DNA from: Defluviitaleaceae bacterium
Lineage (GTDB): Bacteria > Bacillota_I > Bacilli_A > MOL361 > Turicibacteraceae
Direction: 5' to 3'
DNA: 41,418 bases
Assembly (NCBI GenBank): GCA_009778135.1
Contig: WRKJ01000097.1
Location: forward strand, 1 to 41,418
Positions within the stretch are counted from its first letter, which is position 1; each line of letters begins with the position of its first letter. The notes below the pieces were generated by a model. The model was not told the origin of the DNA and did not search any database. It was given only the letters and a program-made list of their open reading frames with translations. Shown in pieces: positions 1-8,514 of the stretch. The position numbers were made by a program, and so were the translations under genes.

Positions 1-162
1 TGAAATCTTGAAGCCGACTTTTGGCACGAAGTGACAACAGTACAGGCAAAAGATTATCAAGGAAGTTGCGAGACGTAGCTAGATATAATTAAAAGCGGAG
101 TCGAGTGTGGGAATCCCGACAAGCAGATTTTATTAAAAATACAGCATTCAGGAGTTTTTAAG
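1..162. other. window edge, no gene assigned
   Basis: No start-to-stop gene is visible here. Short open tails on the plus strand (one ends with a stop at about 31-33, another with a stop near 82-84) could be the end of a gene cut by the window edge, but they are too short to assign. The last 20 bases carry the ribosome binding site (AGGAG) of the next gene. Confidence 0.4.
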
Positions 163-681
163 ATGGCATACAGTAAAAATAGGCAGTTGGTTTTCATCGC
201 ACTTCTTGCTGCACAGGCAGTCGTGCTCAGTTTAATTGAGCAAGCCATCCCGACCCCTTTTACCATTGCACCCGGGGCAAAGTTGGGACTAGCCAATATG
301 ATAACGTGTATCGCTTTATTCAAATTGCCCGTCAAAGATACGATTTCGATTATCATGACACGACTGTTATTAGCAAGCTTTCTCGGCGGAACACTCTCAA
401 CACTGCTTTTTAGCTTTGCCGGCTCAACCGTTAGCTTTATCGGTATGTACAGTGCTTATCAATTAGGGCCAAAGCGCGTGAGTCTCATTGGTATTAGTAT
501 CGTTGGGGCAACATTTCATAACTTTGGTCAACTTATCATGGCCAGCTACATTGCTGGATCTTGGTATGTGTTACTTTATCTACCACTTCTAACTTTTGTT
601 GGTATTTTATCAGGCGCTGCAACAGGTGTCGCTGCCAACTACCTCTTACAAGCTTTAAACAAAATACGGATTTGGAATTAG
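163..681 (+). CDS. Gx transporter family protein (HepS1-like membrane protein)
   Basis: Integral membrane protein of 172 residues with about five hydrophobic segments. It matches the family once annotated as heptaprenyl diphosphate synthase component I and now called Gx transporter. What shows this is the N-terminal segment (residues 8-30) followed by the PTPFTIAPGAKLGLANM stretch (about 41-57), and the GATFHNFGQLIMAS stretch in the second half. Family knowledge: these resemble the S components of ECF transporters and often sit with FMN-binding or quinone-related genes; the substrate is unknown. The ATG is 7 bases after AGGAG. A bidirectional terminator follows. No partner gene is visible because the window starts just upstream. 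Confidence 0.8.
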   Translation: MAYSKNRQLVFIALLAAQAVVLSLIEQAIPTPFTIAPGAKLGLANMITCIALFKLPVKDTISIIMTRLLLASFLGGTLSTLLFSFAGSTVSFIGMYSAYQLGPKRVSLIGISIVGATFHNFGQLIMASYIAGSWYVLLYLPLLTFVGILSGAATGVAANYLLQALNKIRIWN

Positions 682-737
682 GCAGTATCGACTTGCCTAA
701 CAATGCAACTTTTGCAAAGACAAGCTTAATCGCTAAA

Positions 738-775
738 ATCAAATGCCCACTGCCTTTTGGCAATGGGCATTTGAT
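738..775. terminator. bidirectional intrinsic terminator
   Basis: A 12-base perfect stem (738-749 with 764-775, ATCAAATGCCCA) is extended by TGCC/GGCA around a TTTT loop. T-rich sequence lies on both sides, so it can end both the plus-strand gene stopping at 681 and the minus-strand xylanase gene stopping at 796. Confidence 0.85.
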
Positions 776-795
776 TTATTTTATCGCAACGATCG

Positions 796-3700
796 TCATC
801 TTAAAAAACGAAAGTCTGGAAGTGTAAACGTTGGTATGCTCGGAACAGTCGGTAGTGATGGGACTGGTGGTATGCCCGGTAATTCTGGTATACCTGGCAT
901 ACCTGGCATACCTGGTAAACCGGGGAAAACAGGAAGAGGTGGTAAACCTGGAATCCCTGGTAGTGGTGGAATCGGTGATGGAACTGGTGGTTGCGTTGGC
1001 TCTATTGGTGGCGCCAGTTCTAAAGTATTTAAAGCTCGGTGTAAAGCAGTCGTTTTTTCAGTGATTTCATTAACATCATCACTTTGCAAGGCAGCTCTAG
1101 CACTTTCTAAAGCTACTTGTAACGCTGCCCATGTTTCTGCTGTAAAATCTGCTTGATTCAAAGCTTCTGCTTCAGTAATAAGTGCTAATAAAGTTGCACG
1201 CGCTGCAATGAGTTCCGGATCAATGACATCATCTGCTACAACAGCTGGTGTTGCTTCACTCATCAATGCGCCTATTTCCCAATCAGAACTTAATCGAACG
1301 TTTACCTCATAACCAACATGTTCTGAAAGGATCGTAAATTCATGGCTCGGACTCGTTTGAACGACCACGTCGTTAACCAACCATTCATATGTTGTATTTC
1401 CTACAAGGAAGCCGTGAGTCCTACCATTACGCAAAGCGCCTTCTGGACCCGTCGCTCCGATACCGCCAGAAATTCGCCCTGCTAGTAACGTGTCTCCCAC
1501 TTGAGGTGGGTTGTCAACATCTAGGTCTGAATTTTCTCCTAATCGTGTAATAGCTGTCAAATAATTGTTAGCAACATTTAAAGCATTCGGTGTAAAATGA
1601 TCCGGTGCAAAACCATCAACTTGTTGCATAAAGTCGATGACATCATCTTGGAAATCATCAAAAGCATCAACGCCAAATGGCCAGAAATTCAAGGTTTGGG
1701 CTGCTTCGCTTCCTGGTCCCGCTTCTAATGCTTGAATGGAAATCCAGTTAACAACAAAGCTGCCAGAACCACCTGTTCCTCTTAAAGCAATGTTTCCGAT
1801 CAACCCTTGATAAATTTCATCTGGATTCAACGTAATGTCTTGAATAAGGGTGTAAACACCGGCGGCACTAACGCCTTGATTTTGATGAGACGGAATGACA
1901 CTGGCAACCGGCATCTCAGGAATGGCTTCAGGTGTCGGCACGCCTAATCCAAAAGTGGAAACACGTACAGGATAGTTGTTGACAATGGCACCATCTGCTG
2001 TCGTATAGTCTTCGCCGCCAGTTCCTGGTATCCAACGAACACGCCAACCGTTTGCACCAGTCGTTCTCACATTAAACATGAGACGATACGTAACCCCTGG
2101 TTCTGGTTCAAAAGCAAGCCCTGATTCATGAGCATCCGCAAATGGCCACACATCACGACCAGATCCGATAATGATATCTGCTCTTCCGTTACTCTGAGCC
2201 TCATTAGGCTCAGGCACGAGAATACCTGGAATTTCAGGCCTTACTAGCGGTAGTTGATACGGATAATTAACGAGAAGCTCAACTTGATTTCCTTCATCAT
2301 CTAATCTGTGAATGACAATTGCATGAACTAAAACGCCATCACCTTGATGAATCCCTCTTAAAGCAATGTTTCCTAATAAGCCATCGGGCTCGGCATCTTC
2401 TGGCATGGTGAAGGTTGTTTCAAGCCAAGCGAAAGACCCACCTACACCAGGGTTGAAAAATTGAGTTGGGATGACATTATCCGAAGGACCTGTTGGCTGA
2501 TTCCCTCTTGTCATTTGTCCCATCTCCTCAGCCGAAATGATGCTTGCCTCGGTGAAATTATTTGAGCTGTTGTCTCTCAACCAGTGCGCTTCTAATCCAA
2601 AGGTTTCAAAAGATTGATAGTAAACAAGCATGTGATACGTTGCACCAGGTTGAGGATTAAACGCAACAACGCCATCAGCACCTGCAGTAGAGAACGGCCA
2701 AACCGCTTCATCCTGACCTAAAATAATGTTAACACCAGAAAACCCATCGTCTTGAAGATTAAAGACATGCACACCAGGAACAGGCGGTATTTCTTCAGGT
2801 GTCCAAGGGTGATCTTCTAAAAATTGAAAAGGATCTAGGACCGCCCTTAGCGCTTCTTTCCCAGGGATGGTATCCTCAGTTGGGCGTCCAAATAGCATGG
2901 GCTCGCCTGGAGACCAAGAATGGGTGTCATCAATTCCCCAAAAAGTAATCCGTTCAACCACACGTGGATAAGGTGATCCTGCCGTCGCTGGACCTGTGGC
3001 ATATCTTCTAATCATTTCAAAGAATCGTGCCATCTGCTGTCCTTGTGCAATTTGCTCCTCTTCGGTTAACAACCCGTCAGGAGAAGAAATTCGCCATGAA
3101 AGATCCATTTCAGTGATGCTGATCACAACGCCTAAATCAGCAAACATGTTGATTGCACGAGAGAATCCATCAATATCAAGAACGCCACTTTGCCGATCTT
3201 GCATCCCAACACCTTCAATTAACAAGCCACCATTAGGACGTTGGAACACTTCTCCTGTGATCGGATGAATGATATCGCCATCTGCGTGCATTTGGTTAAT
3301 ATCTCGAACCATGGTGTATGCTGCAATCCCTTTATTGGTTGTATGTAACAAAAAGTCGTTGTAATAAAGGGTTACATCCAACCCTAGTTCATCAACGATT
3401 TCAGCTGCAAAAACAAACGCATACATCACCCAATCAGAGCCCAAAGTAGGAGACCAACCTTCACCACGGGTTAAAGCATCTCGCCAATCAGAAGGATTTG
3501 TTGGATTAACAGAGCCTAACGCCTCATTAACAACATCCATGGAAGATAACTGATCTCCGAATTGTCTAAATGTTTCATGCACATGAAATTGTAAATTTTC
3601 CAACGCAACATCACGATCTGTATGACCATCAGGATGTCGATCCCACATCCAATCAGGGGATTGAGAATGCCAAGCGGTCGTATGACCTGCAAATGTCATG

Positions 3701-4428
3701 CCATCATATCGCGCCCTTGCAGCATTGATCGTGTTAGTTGGACCAGCAATGCCGGGCCACTGGTTACTCGGTTGCAACCTGTTCGCTGCATTGTTCCCGC
3801 GTAAAGGCTGTGGTTTCATGGAATTTTCAAATGACCACGAATTATAATGATGTCCAATCAGTTGACCTCTCAGATCCGCTATACCCGTCTGTCCTGCGAT
3901 AAGATGTGCATCTCCTGCAACACCCATCATAAAGTAATCTTCATAGACTTCTCTTAAACTTGGGTACTGATCAAAATGAAGTCCTGCTGGAAGGTTGTAA
4001 ATTAAAGACGTTTCAGGACCTCCAATGACCACTTCAGCGATGGCATAAATCAGAGGTGCATGGGTCACATAAGCCTTCACTGTCATGATGCCTTGTGGCT
4101 GATCTGCTGCAACCCTCAAGAAACCATTCTCTATTGTCGTGTTGCTTGAAACATCTCCTGATAAATACCATGAAAGTTCATCTCTTTCCACACCAAAACC
4201 ATCTATCTCAAAGCCACGAACACGACGAGGTGCTAATGTGATCTGACTTGGATGTAAGCTCGGGTTAACTGCGCCTTCATCGACCTCAACACTTGCTGCT
4301 GACTCATCAAATGAAACCAAATCCGTGGTTTCAGCAAAAACCGTAAACGGCATTGCACTAAAGATTAGCACAACTGCCAACAAAACTGATAAACTTTTTT
4401 GAAACAGACTTTTCTTTAACTTGTACAT
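796..4428 (-). CDS. secreted multidomain GH10 endo-1,4-beta-xylanase
   Basis: Secreted xylan-degrading enzyme, 1210 residues. A signal peptide (about 1-32, ending FAETT) is followed by a short beta-rich region, then a GH10 catalytic domain at about 145-535. E302 in DVVNEA is the likely acid/base and E440 in ISITEMD the likely nucleophile. Two homologous modules of about 175 residues follow (about 555-730 and 735-905), each with a II(L/I)G..x..VWPF start and a GL(L/I)GNIALRG end, probably carbohydrate-binding. Next come an Ig-like stretch (about 965-1060), a FIVAR-like helical module (1075-1136) and a Pro-rich tail with repeated PGxP units (1140-1205). No LPXTG motif or C-terminal membrane segment is seen, so the mode of cell attachment is unclear. 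The ATG is preceded by AAAGGAG. It is transcribed alone. Confidence 0.93.
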   Translation of the reverse strand: MYKLKKSLFQKSLSVLLAVVLIFSAMPFTVFAETTDLVSFDESAASVEVDEGAVNPSLHPSQITLAPRRVRGFEIDGFGVERDELSWYLSGDVSSNTTIENGFLRVAADQPQGIMTVKAYVTHAPLIYAIAEVVIGGPETSLIYNLPAGLHFDQYPSLREVYEDYFMMGVAGDAHLIAGQTGIADLRGQLIGHHYNSWSFENSMKPQPLRGNNAANRLQPSNQWPGIAGPTNTINAARARYDGMTFAGHTTAWHSQSPDWMWDRHPDGHTDRDVALENLQFHVHETFRQFGDQLSSMDVVNEALGSVNPTNPSDWRDALTRGEGWSPTLGSDWVMYAFVFAAEIVDELGLDVTLYYNDFLLHTTNKGIAAYTMVRDINQMHADGDIIHPITGEVFQRPNGGLLIEGVGMQDRQSGVLDIDGFSRAINMFADLGVVISITEMDLSWRISSPDGLLTEEEQIAQGQQMARFFEMIRRYATGPATAGSPYPRVVERITFWGIDDTHSWSPGEPMLFGRPTEDTIPGKEALRAVLDPFQFLEDHPWTPEEIPPVPGVHVFNLQDDGFSGVNIILGQDEAVWPFSTAGADGVVAFNPQPGATYHMLVYYQSFETFGLEAHWLRDNSSNNFTEASIISAEEMGQMTRGNQPTGPSDNVIPTQFFNPGVGGSFAWLETTFTMPEDAEPDGLLGNIALRGIHQGDGVLVHAIVIHRLDDEGNQVELLVNYPYQLPLVRPEIPGILVPEPNEAQSNGRADIIIGSGRDVWPFADAHESGLAFEPEPGVTYRLMFNVRTTGANGWRVRWIPGTGGEDYTTADGAIVNNYPVRVSTFGLGVPTPEAIPEMPVASVIPSHQNQGVSAAGVYTLIQDITLNPDEIYQGLIGNIALRGTGGSGSFVVNWISIQALEAGPGSEAAQTLNFWPFGVDAFDDFQDDVIDFMQQVDGFAPDHFTPNALNVANNYLTAITRLGENSDLDVDNPPQVGDTLLAGRISGGIGATGPEGALRNGRTHGFLVGNTTYEWLVNDVVVQTSPSHEFTILSEHVGYEVNVRLSSDWEIGALMSEATPAVVADDVIDPELIAARATLLALITEAEALNQADFTAETWAALQVALESARAALQSDDVNEITEKTTALHRALNTLELAPPIEPTQPPVPSPIPPLPGIPGLPPLPVFPGLPGMPGMPGIPELPGIPPVPSLPTVPSIPTFTLPDFRFLR

Positions 4429-4462
4429 GGCTCAACGCTCCTTTGACATTTGTTTATTTTAA

Positions 4463-4522
4463 AGAATTCGCTTTCTGAAACGACTACTCATCAAGTATAG
4501 CGAATTCTGATCAGTTTGTCCA
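4463..4522 (-). promoter_or_regulatory. xylanase promoter flanked by a 10-base inverted repeat
   Basis: On the minus strand, TGGACA (4517-4522), a 17-base spacer and TATACT (4494-4499) form a near-consensus sigma-A promoter. Perfect arms AGAATTCGCT (4463-4472) and AGCGAATTCT (4499-4508) flank the start point. One lies over the spacer and first -10 base, the other about 15-24 bases into the transcript. Because transcription should start near 4487, the pair cannot fold as one RNA hairpin, so a DNA operator is more likely. The downstream arm also sits in a cre-like sequence (4463-4476, minus strand AGAAAGCGAATTCT), one base from a loose CcpA consensus. Confidence 0.65.
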
Positions 4523-4626
4523 GTCTAACGAGTCAAAATTTTATTCCATTTTCCTGTTATTTCATGAAAATGGATAAAAAAGGATCCAGAGCGTAAATGA
4601 TGCAATATGTAGCATCATCTGATACT

Positions 4627-4655
4627 TTGCAAAAAATGCTTAAGTCTGATATAAT
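4627..4655 (+). promoter_or_regulatory. sigma-A promoter of the MurJ-like gene
   Basis: TTGCAA (4627-4632), a 17-base spacer, then TATAAT (4650-4655). A 7-base inverted repeat ATGATGC/GCATCAT (4597-4603 and 4612-4618) lies just upstream of the -35 box. The promoter sits directly in front of the truncated flippase gene, so that gene is probably expressed. Confidence 0.7.
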
Positions 4656-4686
4656 AGCTTGAATTAAGAAAGGTGCTTTTTAAAAA

Positions 4687-5670
4687 ATGAATGTTGTCAT
4701 GATTGTGCTTATTATTTTAACGTTGGTCTCATCCTTGATGAAAAAACAACGTTCAAACCTCCCTACTCCTTTTAAAACAAAAAATGAAACCATTAACCAT
4801 TTAGAATTATTGACTTTACCCATCCTCCTCACCTATACAGTCGAACAAATCGCAATGAAGATGGATCAACACATCGCTTCTCGTTTTGGGTCTGATGCCG
4901 TCTCTACTCTCGCTTATGCCACGAGCACTTCAACAGTTGTTTCAGGTATTTTCATCACGGCGCTCTTGGTGATTACCTTCCCTAAAATGGCAAAATTAGC
5001 CAAGCCACTTCAATTAACTGAGATGAAACATGCGTTATCGGGGTCGATCGTTGGAATGAGTCTGTTTATGATTCCTGTTATTGCCGCCGTTACCATGTTT
5101 GCACATCCTGTTAGTATGCTCCTCTTTCAATATGGTGCTTTCGATGCCGAAGCAGTAGATGTTATGTCAAACTTGTTGTTTTTCTATAGCTTCTCCTTGT
5201 TAGGAAATGGCTTGTCTCTGCTTATCTCACGTATGTTTTTTGCAATTGGCGATTTCAAGACACCCGTGATGGTTGCCGTCTTAACAGTCGTCACGCATTT
5301 TGTTTTAAATGTGCTACTGACATCTTTTGTCGGCATCACCGGTTTAGCAGTGGCAACAAGTCTCTCATCAGTGGGAGGGCTGACACTTTTGCTGTTGATG
5401 CTACGACGAAAAGTCGGAAGTCTACAATTGAGGCGCACGTTGATCTCTCTTAATAAAATAGCGGGTGCTTCTATTACAATGGCTTTTGGTGCTTATTCAG
5501 TTTATCAATACCTTTTAGCTTTTAATTCTATCATGGCTTTGGTTGTTTCAGCCTTGGTAGGGCTTGGTATTTACGGGATACTGTTACTGATTTTTCGAAT
5601 TCGAGAAGTTGATTATTTAATTGCAACAACAGTGGATCACATGAGGAAATGGGGAGGAAAGAGAAAATAA
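4687..5670 (+). CDS. MurJ/MviN-like flippase, C-terminal half only
   Basis: Polytopic membrane protein of 327 residues related to the lipid II flippase MurJ (MOP superfamily). The recognisable family stretch is MDQHIASRFGSDAVSTLAYA (about 58-77), which in full-length MurJ (about 500 residues, 14 membrane segments) lies near the middle. This protein starts with one hydrophobic helix (about 2-18) that would correspond to segment 6, then continues to the C terminus. The N-terminal lobe, about 180 residues, is missing. No frame upstream encodes it: 4429-4686 holds the two divergent promoters. An AAAGGTG site lies 11 bases before the ATG. It may be a deletion remnant that acquired a promoter, or a half-size transporter that pairs with itself. 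Confidence 0.75.
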   Translation: MNVVMIVLIILTLVSSLMKKQRSNLPTPFKTKNETINHLELLTLPILLTYTVEQIAMKMDQHIASRFGSDAVSTLAYATSTSTVVSGIFITALLVITFPKMAKLAKPLQLTEMKHALSGSIVGMSLFMIPVIAAVTMFAHPVSMLLFQYGAFDAEAVDVMSNLLFFYSFSLLGNGLSLLISRMFFAIGDFKTPVMVAVLTVVTHFVLNVLLTSFVGITGLAVATSLSSVGGLTLLLLMLRRKVGSLQLRRTLISLNKIAGASITMAFGAYSVYQYLLAFNSIMALVVSALVGLGIYGILLLIFRIREVDYLIATTVDHMRKWGGKRK

Positions 5671-5696
5671 CGATTTCCAATTTTTATCTTGCTCAA

Positions 5697-6218
5697 TCAG
5701 GTTGTGAAGAGGCTTGTTCCTTGGTGATCAATGGCAACAATAACAGGAAAATCTTCGACTTCTAGGCGATGAATGGCTTCAGTTCCTAAATCTTCAAATC
5801 CGATGACTTCGCAGCTTTTAATCTGTTGAGCAAGTAGCGCTGCCGCTCCCCCTACTGCGGCAAAATAAACAGCATGATTGCGCTTCATACTACGAATAAC
5901 TGTCTCGGATCGACCTCCTTTTCCGATCATACCTGTTGAACCTAAATCAAGTAACAGTGGCGAATATTTATCCATTCGAGAGCTGGTTGTTGGTCCGGCT
6001 GAACCAATAATGTCACCAGGTTTTGCCGGTGAAGGTCCGACATAGTAAATGACGCTATCTTTAAGTTCAAAAGGTAGCTTTTTTTCGGCTTCAATCCATT
6101 CAACCAGTCGTTTATGTGCTGCATCTCGTGCCGTATAGATCGTACCTGTTAAATGAACCAGTTCACCTGCTTTTAACTGTCGTACCTTTTCTTTTGTTAA
6201 AGGTAGGTTTAATTTCAT
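5697..6218 (-). CDS. class I fumarate hydratase-type hydro-lyase, beta subunit
   Basis: 173-residue C-terminal (beta) subunit of a two-subunit iron-sulfur fumarase/tartrate dehydratase. Family features are the VHLTGTIYTARDAAHKRL stretch near 22-39, YYVGPSPAKPGDIIGSAGPT (about 58-77), TSSRMDKYSP, and GKGG near 121. It starts 18 bases after the alpha gene behind GGAGGAG, so the two are co-translated as a pair. It catalyses the reversible fumarate/malate reaction if it is a true fumarase; the sequence alone does not separate this from L-tartrate dehydratase. It is the last gene of the long minus-strand nucleoside cluster and converges on the MurJ-like gene with only 26 bases between them. Confidence 0.9.
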   Translation of the reverse strand: MKLNLPLTKEKVRQLKAGELVHLTGTIYTARDAAHKRLVEWIEAEKKLPFELKDSVIYYVGPSPAKPGDIIGSAGPTTSSRMDKYSPLLLDLGSTGMIGKGGRSETVIRSMKRNHAVYFAAVGGAAALLAQQIKSCEVIGFEDLGTEAIHRLEVEDFPVIVAIDHQGTSLFTT

Positions 6219-6236
6219 GGTAGGATCTCCTCCGTT

Positions 6237-7076
6237 TTAAAAGATTTTCGTCATGTGGCGTGATGCATGACATTGGATGTTGACTGCAACAGGTAAAGAG
6301 GCAATATGACAGGGGTAGGTGTTAACTTTGACTGCCAAAGCTGTCGTTTTGCCACCAAAGCCCATTGGTCCGACATTCAGCTCATTAATTTCTTTTAGTA
6401 ATTCTCGCTCTAGCTGTGCTGAAATCTCATCTTCGGAAACGTCATCAAGTGGACGCATCAACGCTTCTTTCGAAATCAAAGCACATTTTTCGAAGCTACC
6501 ACCAATTCCGACACCCACAATAATGGGGGGGCATGGATTTCCTCCAGCAGAACGGATTGTATCTAACACCATTTGCTTCACACCTTCGTATCCTTCAGAA
6601 GGTTTCAACATACGCAATTGACTTTGATTTTCACTGCCTGCACCTTTAGCCGCAATGGTTAGCTTAAGTTGATCTCCCAGAACCCGTTGATAATGAATCA
6701 CTGCAGGTGTGTTGTCTTTTGTATTCACCCGATCTAATGGATGACGAACCACTGATTTTCGCAAATATCCCTGTTGATAACCTTGGCGAATGCCTTCATT
6801 GATCGCTTCATCCAAGTTCCCTCGTACTTGTAAGTCTTCTCCCAATGCTGCATAAACAACCACAATACCTGTGTCTTGACACATGGGAACATGCTTTCTC
6901 GCTGCAATTTCATCATTTTCAATGATTTGTCCTAAAATATTTCGACCAAGCGCTGAAGTTTCATCTCGCGCTGCTTTTTTTAGGGCCCCTAATAGTTGAT
7001 CGTCTACGTAGTAATTCATCTCAATGCACATCTGAGCAATGTCTTCAACCAACGTTGACACATCTAATGTTCTCAT
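6237..7076 (-). CDS. class I fumarate hydratase-type hydro-lyase, alpha subunit
   Basis: Catalytic iron-sulfur (alpha) subunit of 279 residues. Three cysteines fit the [4Fe-4S] ligands of the family: [21 protein letters not shown] and [12 protein letters not shown] (residues 66, 182 and 198 from the start chosen here). I chose the ATG at 7076 because AAGGAGGT lies 6 bases upstream; an in-frame ATG at 7100 has no ribosome binding site. Together with the next gene it forms fumarase or a related dehydratase. Its place behind deoD suggests co-expression with nucleoside salvage, perhaps to use carbon entering from deoxyribose breakdown; that link is inference. Confidence 0.9.
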   Translation of the reverse strand: MRTLDVSTLVEDIAQMCIEMNYYVDDQLLGALKKAARDETSALGRNILGQIIENDEIAARKHVPMCQDTGIVVVYAALGEDLQVRGNLDEAINEGIRQGYQQGYLRKSVVRHPLDRVNTKDNTPAVIHYQRVLGDQLKLTIAAKGAGSENQSQLRMLKPSEGYEGVKQMVLDTIRSAGGNPCPPIIVGVGIGGSFEKCALISKEALMRPLDDVSEDEISAQLERELLKEINELNVGPMGFGGKTTALAVKVNTYPCHIASLPVAVNIQCHASRHMTKIF

Positions 7077-7122
7077 TTCAAGACCTCCTTGTGTACACAT
7101 TTTTTAATGGATCCATGCTGAC

Positions 7123-7854
7123 TTATCCTAGTTTAGCTGCTGTTTCTAAACCCACTTTCAACATGGCTGTAAAAGTTGTTTGTCTTTCTTCAGAAGTCGT
7201 TGCTTCACCAGTGAAAATCATGTCTGAAACGGTTAGAATCGCAAGGGCATTTTTCCCGAGACGTACTGCATTGGCATAAAGTGCTGCAGCTTCCATTTCA
7301 ACAGATAGAATCCCCATTTTTTCCCATGTGCGGTACGCTTCTGGGTTGTCATGATAAAAAATATCACTGGTCATAATATTACCAACTTTAACTGCTGTCC
7401 CAAGTTCTTTTGCTGATCCTACAGCCGTTTCTAATAACTCATAACTTGCAACTGGTGCATAACCCCCTGCAAAGCCATACTGATATAAATAATTAGAATC
7501 CGTTGACGCTGCCATACCAATCACGACATCTTTTAACTTGACGCCACCACCAATTCCACCTGCTGTTCCCACACGAATAATATTTTCGACATCATAAAAC
7601 TTAAACAATTCATACGAATAAATCCCAATAGATGCTGCACCCATCCCTGATCCCATGACGGATACGCGAACACCTTTATACGTCCCTGTAAAACCTAACA
7701 TCCCACGAACCCCATTAAACTGTACCGGGTTATCTAAAAACGTTTCAGCGATAAATTTCGCCCTTAACGGATCCCCTGGCATCAAAACCGTCTTCGCAAT
7801 CTCTCCTGCTTTTGCTTCAATATGTGCTGTTGGTATTGTCTGTGCTTGACTCAT
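7123..7854 (-). CDS. deoD: purine nucleoside phosphorylase, DeoD type
   Basis: Hexameric-type purine nucleoside phosphorylase, 243 residues. It converts purine (deoxy)nucleosides plus phosphate to base and (deoxy)ribose 1-phosphate in the cytosol. Seen in the sequence: IPTAHIEAKAGEIAKTVLMPGDPLRAK at the start, GSGMGAASIGIYSYELF (about 70-86), IIRVGTAGGIG, the substrate-binding VEMEAAAL (about 188) and LTVSDM. The start ATG overlaps the stop of the hepT-like gene (ATGA), and AAGGAGATG lies inside the end of that gene, so the two are translationally coupled. The product feeds phosphopentomutase (deoB) and then deoC in the same cluster. Confidence 0.95.
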   Translation of the reverse strand: MSQAQTIPTAHIEAKAGEIAKTVLMPGDPLRAKFIAETFLDNPVQFNGVRGMLGFTGTYKGVRVSVMGSGMGAASIGIYSYELFKFYDVENIIRVGTAGGIGGGVKLKDVVIGMAASTDSNYLYQYGFAGGYAPVASYELLETAVGSAKELGTAVKVGNIMTSDIFYHDNPEAYRTWEKMGILSVEMEAAALYANAVRLGKNALAILTVSDMIFTGEATTSEERQTTFTAMLKVGLETAAKLG

Positions 7855-8216
7855 GTTGAATCATCTCCTTTATGTACTTTTAATAGTTTATTTATTTCGT
7901 CTAATAACTGTGGGATGCCTTCTTGAACTGATTCCCAAAGAATATCTACATTCACGCCCTCGTAATCATGAACAATTCTATGACGCATCGAAATAATATC
8001 TTTCCACGGAATTTCACAGTATTTATTTTTAAACTCCGACGTTAACTTATTCATATGCTCGCCAATTTGACCTAAAGAAAAAACAACTGCAAAATTCAAT
8101 TGGTCATTGCTCTTTAGGTCGTTGACTGTTTTGTTTTTCGTGAAATCAGCAATAGATTCACAGTAAAAATGAATTTTTTGAATGCGATAAAAATCATCTT
8201 TAATGACTTTTTTCAT
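7851..8216 (-). CDS. hepT: HepT-like HEPN domain toxin (DUF86)
   Basis: Small helical HEPN ribonuclease-like protein, 121 residues. The active-site motif R-x4-H-x-Y is present as R78, H83 and Y85 in MRHRIVHDYEG. Family knowledge: with its MNT partner it forms a type VII toxin-antitoxin system in which the nucleotidyltransferase AMPylates the HEPN tyrosine and so blocks the RNase. Its gene overlaps the mntA-like gene by 17 bases and the deoD start by 4, which is unusual: a toxin whose translation is linked to a housekeeping salvage enzyme. Length and motif are normal, so it is probably intact. Confidence 0.88.
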   Translation of the reverse strand: MKKVIKDDFYRIQKIHFYCESIADFTKNKTVNDLKSNDQLNFAVVFSLGQIGEHMNKLTSEFKNKYCEIPWKDIISMRHRIVHDYEGVNVDILWESVQEGIPQLLDEINKLLKVHKGDDST

Positions 8217-8511
8217 AAATAATCTTGCCTTTCTGTTGAATTTCTATATCAATTAGGCTATTTGGAATGACAGAACGGGCTACAATCAAATCAATTTGAC
8301 AATCAATTGCGTCTTCAAGTTCACAACGCACACCAAAAAACCTAAATCCCCTTATCAATCCTTCATCATCGATTAATAAGTCAATATCGCTGTCCTCAGT
8401 CGCCTCACCTGTTGCATAAGAGCCAAACAAAATGGCTTTTTTTATGCCATTATTTTCAAAAATAGGGGTTAACTTGTTTTTAATATCTGAAATACTCAAC
8501 ATGTTTAACAC
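8200..8511 (-). CDS. mntA: MntA-like minimal nucleotidyltransferase antitoxin
   Basis: Minimal nucleotidyltransferase of 103 residues. The signature GS-x10-DxD is complete: G30-S31 and D42/D44 in LFGSYATGEATEDSDIDLL. A third acidic position is likely in the CQIDLIV strand. Known role of the family: AMPylates the partner HEPN toxin and neutralises it. The antitoxin gene comes first, with AGGAGGTG before the ATG, and overlaps the toxin gene by 17 bases. The upstream unknown gene stops 3 bases before this start, and its stop codon is part of this ribosome binding site, so at least three genes are coupled here. Confidence 0.88.
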   Translation of the reverse strand: MLNMLSISDIKNKLTPIFENNGIKKAILFGSYATGEATEDSDIDLLIDDEGLIRGFRFFGVRCELEDAIDCQIDLIVARSVIPNSLIDIEIQQKGKIIYEKSH

Positions 8512-8514
8512 CTC

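Noticed and set aside
1-84. Tail of an ApbE- or NusG-domain gene, frequent neighbours of Gx transporters.
   Set aside because: The short open tails at the window edge do not show recognisable family residues.
743-1156. Plus-strand frame with a collagen-like Gly-rich repeat (GIPGIPGIPGKPGK).
   Set aside because: It is the complement of the Pro-rich tail of the xylanase; the minus-strand gene has signal peptide, domains and ribosome binding site, while this frame has none.
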